A stretch of 64,000 nucleotides of DNA from Microbacteriaceae bacterium PS02066 (lineage in GTDB: Bacteria; Actinomycetota; Actinomycetes; Actinomycetales; Microbacteriaceae), in contig JASCPH010000005.1 of NCBI GenBank assembly GCA_029959545.1, positions 34,768-98,767 of the forward strand, read 5' to 3'. The notes beneath the pieces were generated by a model, which had not been told where the DNA came from, searched no databases, and saw nothing but the letters and a program-made list of their open reading frames with translations. A program made the position numbers and the translations under genes. Shown here in pieces: positions 51,152-61,714 of the stretch (positions are counted from its first letter, which is position 1; the number at the start of each line of letters is the position of its first letter).

Positions 51152-51373
51152 ATGCCTGCTGCCCACCCGCCGGACTTTCGGCGTCGAGCCCTGGATCTGG
51201 TCGCGCAGGGCAACCCTGTCGGTCAGATCGCCCGCGATCTCGGGATCAGCGAGTCGTGTCTGCGGAACTGGATGAACCGCGACGCGGTCGACGCTGGGCG
51301 CAAGCCGGCGTCACGACGGATGAGCACAAGGAGCTCGTCGAGCTGCGGCGCCGGAACCGGCTGCTGTGCATAG
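51152..51373 (+). pseudogene. IS3-family OrfA remnant, frameshifted
   Basis: ATG 51152 with GGAAGGAG upstream opens PAAHPPDFRRRALDLVAQGN and a helix-turn-helix (QIARDLGISESCLRNW). After DAGRKP the frame is lost; the continuation GVTTDEHKELVELRRRNRLL is readable in another frame, then the element stops. A probable left IS end (TGACCCGGTTTCCCGG) lies at about 51091. It is unrelated to the IS3 copy at 28131. Confidence 0.75.
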
Positions 51374-51477
51374 CTCACCCGCGCGACAGCGACCCAATCT
51401 CAACGACTGATAGTGCGAGCGGATGGCAGCCCGTGGACACCATATGGACACAACCCACTCAGATTCAGACCGGTTCC

Positions 51478-51608
51478 GCTGATCAGAACCGAACGATACG
51501 AGACTCGCTCGCAGCCCGCGCTCCGTTGATTCTCCGCGGGAAGACGGCCGGACCCGCGTAATTCCGCGCTTCCGCGGCAGCGCCGAAATCAGCGCAACCG
51601 AAGTTTCG
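51478..51608 (+). repeat. 131-bp attR-proximal end repeat
   Basis: It is the partner of 47140-47270 (about 74 percent identical without gaps) and ends in the attR core. Non-coding. It may contain integrase arm-binding sites or an excisionase-binding region. The 100 bases before it (51374-51477) show nothing recognisable. Confidence 0.75.
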
Positions 51609-51629
51609 ACTCCCGCCGTCGCGTCCACT
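51605..51629 (+). repeat. attR: 25-bp direct repeat
   Basis: Identical to 24358-24382, this is the 3' end of the CAU tRNA. Only the T-loop onward is present, so it does not encode a tRNA. It marks the right end of the island. Confidence 0.88.
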
Positions 51630-51662
51630 TTTCGCCCGGCACGGATGCGGCCCGCCAGCGCG

Positions 51663-51785
51663 CCAGCCCTGCCGCCCCTTGAAGCGCGGGTTGAGCTTGT
51701 TGATGACGAACACCGTGCCGCGTCGGCGCACGACCTGGGCGCCGGGCGGGTTCTTCAGGGACTTGAGCGAGGCACGGACTTTCGC
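51663..51785 (-). pseudogene. Zinc-free ribosomal protein L36 (YkgO type), start and stop lost
   Basis: The frame reads [20 protein letters not shown], then [19 protein letters not shown], the full length of the C-minus L36 paralogue (no zinc-binding cysteines). Two faults are seen: the codon before KVR is GCG, with AAGGAG upstream but no ATG, and the position of the usual stop is TGG, so the frame continues into the att region. Either fault alone might be tolerated; together they suggest decay. These paralogues replace the zinc-containing L36 under zinc shortage. Confidence 0.7.
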
Positions 51786-51797
51786 AACAACTCCTTA

Positions 51798-52367
51798 TTG
51801 ATAACGCGGCTCGCGATGCTTATGGCGCTCGCCTCGCATCTGAATCCCCTGGCCCGCATCCGTCTCGCTCGCGACCCTCACGAGGACACTCGCGCGGCGC
51901 TCGCAACCGAGACCTCGATTCCCGTCGGCGAGCGCGCCGGTTGGGTGCGGATGCTGAACGACGAACACGATCCGCACATGACGGATCGCCGCGTGACGAC
52001 GTTCCGTTACGAGCAGCTCCGCCCCTTCCACCCCGAGCGCCTCGTCCGCGCCCTCGACGACGAGATCGACGCGCGCCGGTGGGGACTCGTCCTGCGCTCC
52101 GTCGGCTTCTGCCGCCTGGCGACTCGCCCGGGCATGCTCGCGCGCTGGGAGCAGGTCGGCTCCGCCATGTGGCTCGACCCGCTCCACACCCGCGACACCT
52201 TCAGCTGCATCGGGCAGGAGCTCGCCATCACGGGGCTCGATCTGAACGCGGGGGCGGTCACTCGGGCCCTCGATGGCGCCGCCCTGACGGATGCGGAGAT
52301 GGATGCCGGACCCGACGCCTGGGAGCGGTTCACCGACCCGCTCCCCTCCTGGCCGGTCCAGGCGTGA
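51798..52367 (+). pseudogene. CobW/ZagA-family GTPase, C-terminal part only
   Basis: The recognisable part includes AGWVRMLNDEHDPHMTDRRV, RPFHPERLVRALDDEID and WGLVLRSVGFCRLATRPGML, the CobW C-terminal domain of actinobacterial zinc-allocation GTPases, and it ends normally (ERFTDPLPSW). The GTPase domain (Walker A, CxCC) is absent: upstream of about 51798 the sequence is the opposite-strand L36 remnant. Such genes usually sit with L36-type paralogues in Zur regulons, so a deletion or inversion has damaged this cluster. Confidence 0.7.
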
Positions 52368-53768
52368 TCAGAGCGCGCGCAGGATGTCCTCCACGCGCTG
52401 CTTCGCGTCGCCGAACAGCATCTGCGTGTTCTCCCGGAAGAAGAGCGGGTTCTCGACGCCCGCGTAGCCGGATGCCATCGAGCGCTTGAAGACGACGACC
52501 TGGCGCGCCTCCCACGCCCGCACCACCGGCATCCCCGCGATGGGGCTCGAGGGGTCCTCGGCCGCCGAGGGGTTCACGGTGTCGTTGGCGCCGATCACGA
52601 GCACGACCGAGGTCTGCGCCAGGTCGTCGTTGATCTCGTCCATCTCCAGCACGATGTCGTACGGCACCTTCGCCTCCGCGAGGAGCACGTTCATGTGTCC
52701 GGGCAGGCGTCCGGCGACGGGATGGATGCCGAAACGCACCTCGATCTGTTTCGCCCGCAGTCGCTCGACGAGCTCGGCGACCGGGTACTGCGCCTGCGCG
52801 ACGGCCATGCCGTACCCCGGCACGATCACGACGCTGTCGGCGTCGGCGAGCATCTCCGCCACCGCCTCCGCATCCGTCTCGCGATGCTCGCCGACCTCGG
52901 CCGACGCTCCGGATGCGGCCGGCGCACCGAACCCGCCCGCGATGACGGCCAGCAGCGAGCGGTTCATCGCCTTGCACATGAGGAACGAGAGGTAGGCGCC
53001 GGACGATCCCACGAGCGCACCGGTGATGATCAGCAGGTCGTTGTCGAGGAGGAAGCCCGCCGCAGCCGCAGCCCAGCCGGAGTAGCTGTTGAGCATCGAC
53101 ACGACCACGGGCATGTCGCCGCCGCCGATCGAGGCGACGAGGTGCCAGCCGAGCGCCAGGGCGAGGGCTGTCACCGCGATCAGCAGCGCCAGCGTCGGGG
53201 TGACGATGTACCAGACCGTGAGTGCGGCGAACACGAGCAGCGCGCCGAGGTTGAGCACGTTGCGCCCCGGCAGCATGAGCGGCTTCGACGGCATCCGGCC
53301 CGAGAGCTTGAGGTACGCGACGAGCGACCCGGTGAAGGTCACCCCGCCGATGAACACCCCGACGAACACCTCGCCGTGGTGGATGTCGCGGAGTGCTCCC
53401 GTGAGCCCGCCGTCATGCAGGTGACCGTTCCAGCCCACGAGCACGGCGGCGAGGCCGACGAAGCTGTGCAGCAGCGCGATGAGCTCGGGCATGCCGGTCA
53501 TCTCCACCGACCGGGCCCGCCAGAGTCCGATCGCGCCTCCCACCGCGACCGCTGCCACCAGAAGCGGAAGCCCGAGGGCCGCGGCGCCGGAGGCGAACGC
53601 GCCTGTGACGGTGACGACGACCGTCGCCACCAAGGCGATCGCCATGCCGGCGATGCCGGATGCGGCGCCGGCGCGCGCGGTCTCGTGCCGGCTCAGCCCC
53701 GCCAGGCTGAGGATGAAAAGGAGTGCCGCGACGAGGTAGGCGGCGCCGGCGACGGCGGCAGCGGTCAT
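52368..53768 (-). CDS. pntB: NAD(P) transhydrogenase beta subunit
   Basis: This protein of 466 residues has eight or nine membrane segments (proton channel, domain II) and a C-terminal NADP(H)-binding domain III ([71 protein letters not shown]). The enzyme couples hydride transfer from NADH to NADP+ with proton entry. ATG 53768 overlaps the pntA stop (ATGA). Its stop abuts that of the convergent CobW remnant with no gap. Confidence 0.95.
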   Translation of the reverse strand: MTAAAVAGAAYLVAALLFILSLAGLSRHETARAGAASGIAGMAIALVATVVVTVTGAFASGAAALGLPLLVAAVAVGGAIGLWRARSVEMTGMPELIALLHSFVGLAAVLVGWNGHLHDGGLTGALRDIHHGEVFVGVFIGGVTFTGSLVAYLKLSGRMPSKPLMLPGRNVLNLGALLVFAALTVWYIVTPTLALLIAVTALALALGWHLVASIGGGDMPVVVSMLNSYSGWAAAAAGFLLDNDLLIITGALVGSSGAYLSFLMCKAMNRSLLAVIAGGFGAPAASGASAEVGEHRETDAEAVAEMLADADSVVIVPGYGMAVAQAQYPVAELVERLRAKQIEVRFGIHPVAGRLPGHMNVLLAEAKVPYDIVLEMDEINDDLAQTSVVLVIGANDTVNPSAAEDPSSPIAGMPVVRAWEARQVVVFKRSMASGYAGVENPLFFRENTQMLFGDAKQRVEDILRAL

Positions 53769-55300
53769 CGGTTCGTCCCCTTCGAGAACATCGCGAGCAT
53801 GCGTCGGGTGACAGCGAAGCCGCCGAAGACGTTGATGCTCGCGAGCAGCACGGCGGCAGCGGCGAGGACCTGCACGACCGGCTCGGGGACCGTGAGCTGC
53901 GTGAGCGCGCCGACGACGATGATCCCCGAGATGGCGTTCGTCACGCTCATGAGCGGGGTGTGCAGCGCATGGTGCACCTTGCCGATCACGTAGTAGCCGA
54001 CGACGATCGACAGCGCGAGCACGGTCATGTGCTGCGGCAGCGGCGCCGGCGCGAACGTCACGATCGCGAACAGGGCGAGGGCTGCGAGCGCGAGCAGCAG
54101 GAGCGTGCGCCCGCGCCGCGGCGGCGGTTCGGCGACGGATGCGGCGGGCGCCGGAGGCGCGGAGGGTGCCGCGGAAACGGCGACGGGCGGCGGCGGCCAA
54201 AGCATGTCGCCTCCCGCGGCGACGGTCACCGAACGCTGCACGACGTCGTCGAGGTCGAGGACGAGAACGCCGTCCTTGCCGGGCGTGAGCAGGCGCAGCA
54301 GGTTGAGCACGTTCGTGCCGTAGAGCTGCGACGACTGGGCGGGCAGGCGCCCCGCCAGGTCGGTGTACCCGAGGATCACGACGCCGTTCTCGGTCACGAC
54401 GCGCTGGTCGGCGACCGAGCCCTCGACGTTGCCACCGTGGCCCGCCGCCATGTCGACGATCACGCTGCCGGGCCGCATCCCGGCCACATCCGCGGCCGTG
54501 ATGAGCCGCGGCGCGGCGCGTCCGGGGATCAGCGCCGTGGTGATGACGATGTCCACCTCGGCCGTCTGCGCGCTGTACAGCTCCGCCGCGGCGCGGTCGT
54601 ACTCTTCGCTCGTCGCTCGCGCGTAGCCGTCGCTCGACACGGTCTCGCTGCTCACCGTCACGGGAAGATACTCGCCACCGATGGAGCGCACCTGGTCGGC
54701 GACCTCGGGGCGCGGGTCGGTCGCGCGCACGATGGCGCCGAGGCTGGATGCGGTTCCGATCGCCGCCAGGCCGGCGACACCCGCGCCGGCGACGAGGACT
54801 TTGGCCGGCGGCACCTTGCCCGCGGCGGTCACCTGACCGGTGAAGAAGCGACCGAACTCGTTCGCCGCCTCGACCACGGCTCGGTAGCCGGAGATGTTGG
54901 CCATGGAGCTGAGCACGTCCATCGACTGGGCCCGCGAGATCCGCGGGATCGCGTCCATCGCGAGCGCCGTCACGCCCTGCGCCGCCAACCGGTCGACCAG
55001 GTCGCGGTTCAGCGCGGGGGCGAGCTGGCTGATGAGCACCGCGCCCGAGCGCAGCCTCGCGATCTCGTCCTCTCGGGGCGTGTCGACGCCGAGCACGATA
55101 TCCGCACCCCAGGCGGCGTCCTCATCCACGATCGCCGCTCCGGCGTCGCGGTAGGCGACATCCGGGAAAGCTGCGCGCGAGCCGGCGTCCGCTTCGACGA
55201 CGACCTCGTATCCGAGCGCGATCAGTTTGCCGACGGTCTGCGGGGTGGCAGCGACGCGGTTCTCACCGTCGCCCTCCGAGACGATGCCGATGCGGGTCAT
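53765..55300 (-). CDS. pntA: NAD(P) transhydrogenase alpha subunit (fused alpha1-alpha2)
   Basis: This protein of 511 residues has an NAD(H)-binding domain I (residues 1-370: [55 protein letters not shown]), then a Pro/Ala-rich linker and three or four membrane helices of domain II. Many actinobacteria split this subunit into PntAA and PntAB; here it is fused as in E. coli. ATG 55300 (MTRIGIV) is chosen because the frame before it is non-homologous. It forms an operon with pntB. Confidence 0.95.
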   Translation of the reverse strand: MTRIGIVSEGDGENRVAATPQTVGKLIALGYEVVVEADAGSRAAFPDVAYRDAGAAIVDEDAAWGADIVLGVDTPREDEIARLRSGAVLISQLAPALNRDLVDRLAAQGVTALAMDAIPRISRAQSMDVLSSMANISGYRAVVEAANEFGRFFTGQVTAAGKVPPAKVLVAGAGVAGLAAIGTASSLGAIVRATDPRPEVADQVRSIGGEYLPVTVSSETVSSDGYARATSEEYDRAAAELYSAQTAEVDIVITTALIPGRAAPRLITAADVAGMRPGSVIVDMAAGHGGNVEGSVADQRVVTENGVVILGYTDLAGRLPAQSSQLYGTNVLNLLRLLTPGKDGVLVLDLDDVVQRSVTVAAGGDMLWPPPPVAVSAAPSAPPAPAASVAEPPPRRGRTLLLLALAALALFAIVTFAPAPLPQHMTVLALSIVVGYYVIGKVHHALHTPLMSVTNAISGIIVVGALTQLTVPEPVVQVLAAAAVLLASINVFGGFAVTRRMLAMFSKGTNR

Positions 55301-55414
55301 GGGGCGACTCCTCGTGCGGGGCGGGGCGGTGGGGACGCGGCGGGCCGCTGCTCTCATCCGAGCATGCCGACCCCGCTTCGCACCAGCACGACGACCGTGC
55401 GAAATCCGCCGCGG

Positions 55415-56380
55415 TCAGCGTGCGCGAGCCGCGCGCGGCCGGAACAGCGCCACGAGCACGACCATCACGACGAGCTCGACGAGGGTCTGCGTCACGACGA
55501 CGAGCGGGGCGGGCGAGAGGGATGCGGGCAGCGCCAACGCAAGGGGAAGGACCACGAGGGAGTTGCGGGTCACCCCGCTGAACACCGTCGCGATCCGTTC
55601 GGGGCGCCGCATCCGAGCGGCCCTCGCCACGAGCAGCCCCAACACGGCGGCGACGGCGGCGAATGCGGCGAACAGGGGCACGAGGACGGCGAGGCCGGCG
55701 AGGCGCTCCCCCACGGCGTGAACCTGCGAGCCCACGACGACCGCGAGCACGAGCATCATCAGCGGCACCATCGCCGCGAGCACCCCGGTCTCGAGGACGC
55801 GGACGGGGCGGAGGGTGCGCGCGAGCAGCTGGGTGACGGCGGCGAGCGCGAGCGGCAGGACGATGAGCAGCCCGAACGCCTCGACGAACGGACCGGGGTC
55901 GATCGCGCCGACCAGCTCGGGTCCCGCCATGATCCAGAGATAGCCCGGCAGCAGCACGAGCTGGGCGAGCATGAGCAGCGGCGTCGCCGCGAGCAGGCGT
56001 TCCCGCGCACCGCCGGCCAGGTGGGCGAACACGATGACGTAGTCGACGCACGGTGTCAGCAGCACGAGCAGCACCCCCGCGAGCAGGGCCGCATCGTGCG
56101 CGACGACGCGCGACAGAGCGAACACGACGATCGGCACGAGCACGAAGTTCAGGACGAGGACCGCCGCGAGAAAACGTCCGTCGCGCAACGCCTGCCCGAT
56201 GCGGGCGAAGGGCACCGCGAGGAACGTGGCGTACAGGAGCACCGCGAGGGTGGGAGTGATCGCCGATTCGAGCACCGGCGCGCTCGCGGGCGCCGTCAGC
56301 CCGACGACGACGCCGAGCGCGATCGCCGCGAGATAGAGCACGACCTGGTGCCGTTCCCCCCACGCCCGGACCGTCGCCAT
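55415..56380 (-). CDS. Arsenite/bile-acid:Na+ symporter superfamily transporter
   Basis: This membrane protein of 321 residues has ten predicted segments in the BASS/ACR3 fold. The LLTPCVDYVIVFAHLAGG segment in the fourth to fifth helices has the cysteine position noted in ACR3-like arsenite carriers, and FSGVTRNSLVVLPLALALP is a conserved later block. Actinobacterial relatives are annotated as arsenic resistance proteins. No arsR or arsC lies nearby, so the substrate is open. ATG 56380 (MATVRAW) is preferred over 56419. Confidence 0.75.
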   Translation of the reverse strand: MATVRAWGERHQVVLYLAAIALGVVVGLTAPASAPVLESAITPTLAVLLYATFLAVPFARIGQALRDGRFLAAVLVLNFVLVPIVVFALSRVVAHDAALLAGVLLVLLTPCVDYVIVFAHLAGGARERLLAATPLLMLAQLVLLPGYLWIMAGPELVGAIDPGPFVEAFGLLIVLPLALAAVTQLLARTLRPVRVLETGVLAAMVPLMMLVLAVVVGSQVHAVGERLAGLAVLVPLFAAFAAVAAVLGLLVARAARMRRPERIATVFSGVTRNSLVVLPLALALPASLSPAPLVVVTQTLVELVVMVVLVALFRPRAARAR

Positions 56381-56447
56381 CCCCCTAGCCTGCCGCACGC
56401 CGACGGTCGCCCCGGTCACCGATCCACCGGGGCGACCGTGCCGAGAC

Positions 56448-59400
56448 TCAGCTCACGCGGCGACGGGGGCGCGCCAGAACCGCTCCCGCACCCAGCAGGG
56501 TGAGCAGCATCCCCGCGGCGAGCGCGCCGTACGGCATCTCGGTTCCGGTGACGGCGAGCGTGTTCTCGGCCACGACGCGCACGGGAGCCCAGCCGATGAG
56601 AGTCCCGTCTGCCGCGTACACGACGATGCGGTGATCGCCCAGCGGCGCGTCGGCGGGGATGCGCGCGCGCACGGCGCCCGCCGCATCCACCGTGCCCGCG
56701 GCGATCCGCTGCGGCGTGGAGTACAGCCAGACCTCGACCGCAGCGCCCGCATGCTGGGTGCCCACCGACACGGTCACCATCGCGCCGCGCTCGACGCGCT
56801 CCGGGGCGCTCACGCCGCCACGGTTGGCGGGCGAAAGCGCGCCACCGGGGAGAGGCGTGACGCCGACGCTCGGCGAGCCGCCACCCGTTCCCGGCAGACC
56901 CGGCTCCGTGCCCGGGCCGCCCGGCTCGGTCCCCGGATTGCCCGGCTCGGTCGGTTCGGTACTGCCCGGGAGCGAACCCATGCGCAGCGCCTCGGCCGCG
57001 AATCCGTCGGCGAACCAGTACGCCGGACGCTGGCCGCCAACGGTGAGGGATGCCGGGCCCGTCGCGAAGCCCTCGTTGTTCAGGTCGGGCATGCCGGCCG
57101 GCCGAGCCACGTGCGCCACCTGCGGCGACGCGGTCCCGTTGAGCGTGATCTGCGCGGCGGTGCCGCCGCATCCGTTGTCGCAGACGGCCCATAGCGCGCC
57201 GAGCACCGTGTCGTAGTCGAGCGCCATCACGCCCGGCAGGCCGGGGTCGATCGTCGCCACGAGGCGGGCCTCGCCCCCGGGCAGCAGCGCGAGCGCGTGC
57301 ACGAGCCCGGTGTCCTCGACCGCCACGAAGAAGAGCCCGTCGCCGTGGCCCGGGTAGAGAGCGGGGTCGTAGGCGGCACCTGTCGTGCTGACCAGCGCAC
57401 CCACGAGATCCTCGTCCGACACCCACTCCACGGCCTCAAGCCCGACGTTCGCGGCCACGGCGGCCAGGCCCGGCACCACGTCGTTCAGTTCCCACTGCGC
57501 GGTCGCGACCACATCCGGCCCGGGAGTGGCCGGATCGACCTCGAGGATCGTGTTGCGGTTCACGCCCTTGGCGGCGTTGTCGCGCTCGGAGGCAAGGAAG
57601 ACCCGCCCCGCCCCGTCGACCGTGATGCCCTCGGCATCGGGTCCTGCCTTCTCGGGCGAGCCTGCGTCCGCGATGAACCGCGCCCGCTTGCCGCGGTCCC
57701 AGCCGGGAGCGAACGACGTGGTGCCGTCGGCCGCGATCGCGAGCTTCCAGAATGTGCCGGTGCCGTTGTCGACGGCCCAGAGATACGCGCCGTCCGGAGT
57801 GTCCTGGACGTCCAAGCCGGAGCTGTCCTCGAGGAAGGTCGGTTCGGGATCCAGCACGCGGACCTCGGCGGAGCCGGGCCATGCCCCGACAGGGGGCGCA
57901 CCCGGGCAGAGGTTCGCCGTGCCCTTCGTGGCCTCGGATGTGGTGGCGAAGGCACCCGTCGCATCGGGGCAGCGTCCCCAGGTCGTCGCGGCGTGCCCCG
58001 CTCCCCAGCTCGTCTCGTCGATGAGCGCTGCGCCGTCGAACAGGCGCACCCGGTCGCCGCTGCCCAGGCCGAAGCCGAGCTGATCGCGGTCGATCACCAG
58101 ATAGCCGCCCGCGGCGATCGTGCTCCCTCCGGGCAGGGCATAGACGTGCGCGTCATCGTCGTCCTTCACGACGATCCCGCTCACGTCGAGCGTCGCGCCC
58201 GTCGGGTTGACGAGCTCGATCCAGTCGTCGGGCGCGCCGCCGTCCGACTCGACCTCGTTGATGCGCACGGGGTTGCCGCACGCGTTGGGCAGGCCCTTCG
58301 TGGAGGTTGCGACGTCGGTGAAGTCCCCGGTGGCCTCGGGACAGCGGGCGAGCACACCGTCCGCGTGGGCGGCGTAGACGTGCTCGTCGACCGTGAGCCC
58401 GGCCGCGTCCCGCAGCGTCACCGTGTCGCCGTTGCCCAGTCCGAAGACGAAGTCACGGCCGCCGTCGAAGACGAACCGTGCGCCCGCGGCGAGCACCGTC
58501 CCCACCGGCAGCGGTGTCGCCTCACCGGCGTGGCCGACGGGGTCGTTGTCCATGACGCTCCAGCCCGAGATGTCGACCGGCGTCTGCGCGTGGTTGATGA
58601 CCTCGACCCAATCGGTCGCGTCACCGTTCGACTCGATCTCGTTGATGGCGACATCCGGCATGACGCAGGAGTTGCGCGCGCCTCGGGTCGGGTGCGCGAG
58701 CACGAAGTCGGCATCACCGCCGGCGCAGCGCGCGAGGGTCGCATCCGCCTCCGAGCCGTTCAGCGCCGCGTGGCCCTGCCAGGCTCCGGTGCGGTCGATG
58801 AGTGAGCCCGCTGGGTCGAACAGGCGGATCTCGTCGGTGCTGCCGATCCCGATCGCTGCGGCGAAGGCCGCGGCGACGCCGCCCACCACACCGACGGTGT
58901 CCGCATCCACCACGACGAACTGTCCGGCCGCGATCACCGTTCCGGGCGCGAAACGCCAGCTGTGATCATCGGAGTTGTCACGCAGCTCATACCCCGAGAT
59001 GTCGAGGGCCGCCTCCCCGGGGTTGACGAGCTCCACCCAGTCGGCGGGCGAAGAGTCCACCTCGCTCAGGCGCACAGAGCCGGGGGTCACCGGGAGCTCG
59101 ACGTCGTTGGCAGCGCCCTTCGTCGGCTGGGCCGTGACGCCCCACCCCGACGAGAGGACACCGTAGGTGGTGGGCGCGTGGCTCGTCCATGCACGTTCGT
59201 CGACGAGAGCGCCCGTCGCGTCGAACAGACGCACGGCGTCGTCCTTTCCGAGTCCGAAGTCGAACTGGCCGGCACCTCCCTTGAGCTCGTCGATGACGAG
59301 GAAGCCGCCGGGCGCGAGGCTCGTCCCCGCCGGGATCACCCAGACGTTCTCGTCCTTGTTGTCCTTCACGCTCCAGCCGTCGAGCTGGACGACCGTCGAG

Positions 59401-59570
59401 CCGGCGTTGAAGAACTCGATCCAGTCGCCCGGCGTTCCGCCGTCGGACTCGACCTCGTTGATGCGGATGCCGGCGTCAGCCGCGACGGCGGCGGACGGCG
59501 CGGCGATCAGAGCGGTCGCGGCAAGCGCGCAGACCGCGGCGACGGCGAGGGGCGGGGACAGGCGGGACAT
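56448..59570 (-). CDS. Sortase-anchored surface protein with lamin-tail domains and esterase-like propeller
   Basis: This exported protein is 1040 residues long. Order: signal peptide (1-31, AVAADAG cleavage), four lamin-tail domains each opening with a RINEVESDGG-type strand (near 34, 165, 305 and 437), a phytase/esterase-like propeller (about 570-860: DSSGLDVQDTPDGAYLWAVD, ADAGSPEKAGPDAEGITVDG), a Pro/Gly linker with PGTEPG repeats, an Ig-like domain, and a C-terminal LAVTG, membrane helix and RPRRR tail. LAxTG is the class E sortase motif. Some relatives act on extracellular DNA or phosphate esters; the function here is unproven. Confidence 0.88.
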   Translation of the reverse strand: MSRLSPPLAVAAVCALAATALIAAPSAAVAADAGIRINEVESDGGTPGDWIEFFNAGSTVVQLDGWSVKDNKDENVWVIPAGTSLAPGGFLVIDELKGGAGQFDFGLGKDDAVRLFDATGALVDERAWTSHAPTTYGVLSSGWGVTAQPTKGAANDVELPVTPGSVRLSEVDSSPADWVELVNPGEAALDISGYELRDNSDDHSWRFAPGTVIAAGQFVVVDADTVGVVGGVAAAFAAAIGIGSTDEIRLFDPAGSLIDRTGAWQGHAALNGSEADATLARCAGGDADFVLAHPTRGARNSCVMPDVAINEIESNGDATDWVEVINHAQTPVDISGWSVMDNDPVGHAGEATPLPVGTVLAAGARFVFDGGRDFVFGLGNGDTVTLRDAAGLTVDEHVYAAHADGVLARCPEATGDFTDVATSTKGLPNACGNPVRINEVESDGGAPDDWIELVNPTGATLDVSGIVVKDDDDAHVYALPGGSTIAAGGYLVIDRDQLGFGLGSGDRVRLFDGAALIDETSWGAGHAATTWGRCPDATGAFATTSEATKGTANLCPGAPPVGAWPGSAEVRVLDPEPTFLEDSSGLDVQDTPDGAYLWAVDNGTGTFWKLAIAADGTTSFAPGWDRGKRARFIADAGSPEKAGPDAEGITVDGAGRVFLASERDNAAKGVNRNTILEVDPATPGPDVVATAQWELNDVVPGLAAVAANVGLEAVEWVSDEDLVGALVSTTGAAYDPALYPGHGDGLFFVAVEDTGLVHALALLPGGEARLVATIDPGLPGVMALDYDTVLGALWAVCDNGCGGTAAQITLNGTASPQVAHVARPAGMPDLNNEGFATGPASLTVGGQRPAYWFADGFAAEALRMGSLPGSTEPTEPGNPGTEPGGPGTEPGLPGTGGGSPSVGVTPLPGGALSPANRGGVSAPERVERGAMVTVSVGTQHAGAAVEVWLYSTPQRIAAGTVDAAGAVRARIPADAPLGDHRIVVYAADGTLIGWAPVRVVAENTLAVTGTEMPYGALAAGMLLTLLGAGAVLARPRRRVS

Positions 59571-59685
59571 GGCTCTCCTGGGGCAGGGTGCGGGTCACCC
59601 CAGGTCATCGAGAGCGGATGGCGCCGGGGCGCACGGTCGGCGACGGGCCGGTGAACGCAGGGTGTCCACTTGCCCCTGGCGCCGC

Positions 59686-60725
59686 TCAGGCGACGCGCGT
59701 GCCCGGGGGCAGCGACCGCGCCGGCGTCCGCGTGCGGCGATAGCCGCCCCAGAACAGCAGACCCGCGACCACCACTTGCACGCCGAGACCGACGAACCAG
59801 CTGGGCGCGAGGCCCGCCGTCTGCTCCTGGGTGCTGGGATAGGGCTGCTCCGGGTTCTCGCATCCGTCGGTGCGCACCTCGGTCTCCGGCGCGATCTGCG
59901 CCAGTCGCACACCCGAGGCGATCTGGCCGAAGAGGTCCTGCGGATAGCCGTTGCGGTCGTACACCGTCGGGGTCGCGTCGGCGATCACGACGAAGGGGTT
60001 GGCGGCGAGGGCCCACCACACCCGGTCGAAGCGCGGCACCTCGGTCGTGTAGGTCTCCCACTCACTGCACGAGACGACCCCGCCGCTCGTGTCGTAGTCC
60101 ATCCCCCACCGCGTCGAGTGGGTCACCTCGGTGCGGGTGGCGATACCGCCGAGACCGAACACGATGAGCGTGCCCACCACGAACGCGGCCATGACCAGGT
60201 AGGTCGACGCGACCGAGAACAGGGGGCGAGCCAGCAAGGCGCTCAGCCCCACGCCGATCGCGGCGAAGATGCCGATCTCCAGGATGAGCACCAGCAGCGA
60301 GACCATGAGCGAGACCGGTGCGACACCGCCGGCGACCGTCGCCGCGATCAGGAACGGGACGGCGACGGCCAGGAACGCGAGACCGGTGATCCACGCGGCG
60401 AGCAGCTTTCCGAACACGATCTCGGCGGTCGTTGCCCGCGTCACCTGGACGGACGCGAGGGTCGCCGATTCCCGGTCGCCGTTCACGGCGTTGCCCGCCA
60501 CGGTCGGCGCGACCAGCAGCACCAGGAGCAGCACCATGTAGACGATGACCGAGTAGATCGCCCCTCCGGGTCCGTCGCTACCCGACCACATCCCGAAGGC
60601 CAGGAAGGAGAGCACCGTCACGCCCAGCAGGATGACGGCGAAGACACCGAGCAGCACGTACCAGGCCACCGAACGGACACGCTGGGTCAGCTCCAGGACG
60701 GTGATCGTCCACAGTCTCGACGCGT

Positions 60726-60729
<4 letters not shown>
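59686..60729 (-). CDS. ABC-2 type transporter permease
   Basis: This permease of 347 residues has six membrane segments and one long external loop (about 210-300) that contains two cysteines. NAVNGDRESATLASVQVTRA is the family's cytoplasmic coupling region. It overlaps the ATPase gene by four bases (ATGA) and is translated after it. The substrate is unknown; relatives export drugs, lipids or peptides. Confidence 0.88.
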
Positions 60730-61673
<944 letters not shown>

Positions 61674-61714
61674 GCTCCGACACTAGGGGGCGGGCTGTGC
61701 CGCCCGCACGCGTG

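Larger units (their letters stand above)
24358..51629. mobile_element. 27-kb genomic island integrated at a tRNA gene
   Basis: The island is bounded by the 25-bp direct repeats and has an integrase next to attL. Cargo: a DUF262-DUF1524 defence gene, an SDR enzyme, UppP, an iron(III) ABC transporter, an MprF-like protein, glycosyltransferases, DedA, a two-component system, a PAP2 phosphatase, a secreted repeat protein, a truncated AraC regulator, an AbiE-type pair, and IS3 and IS256 elements. No conjugation or phage structural genes are seen, so it would need help to transfer. A diverged copy of its right end at 47140-47270 suggests it is a tandem of two related elements. Confidence 0.85.

Noticed and set aside
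51645..51797. N-terminal part of the 240-codon frame leading into the CobW remnant
   Set aside because: It is antisense to the L36 remnant; CobW similarity appears only after about 51798.
53723..56503. Plus-strand open frame of 926 codons over pntAB and the transporter gene
   Set aside because: An antisense shadow of three well-supported genes; Arg/His/Asp/Gly-rich with no motif.
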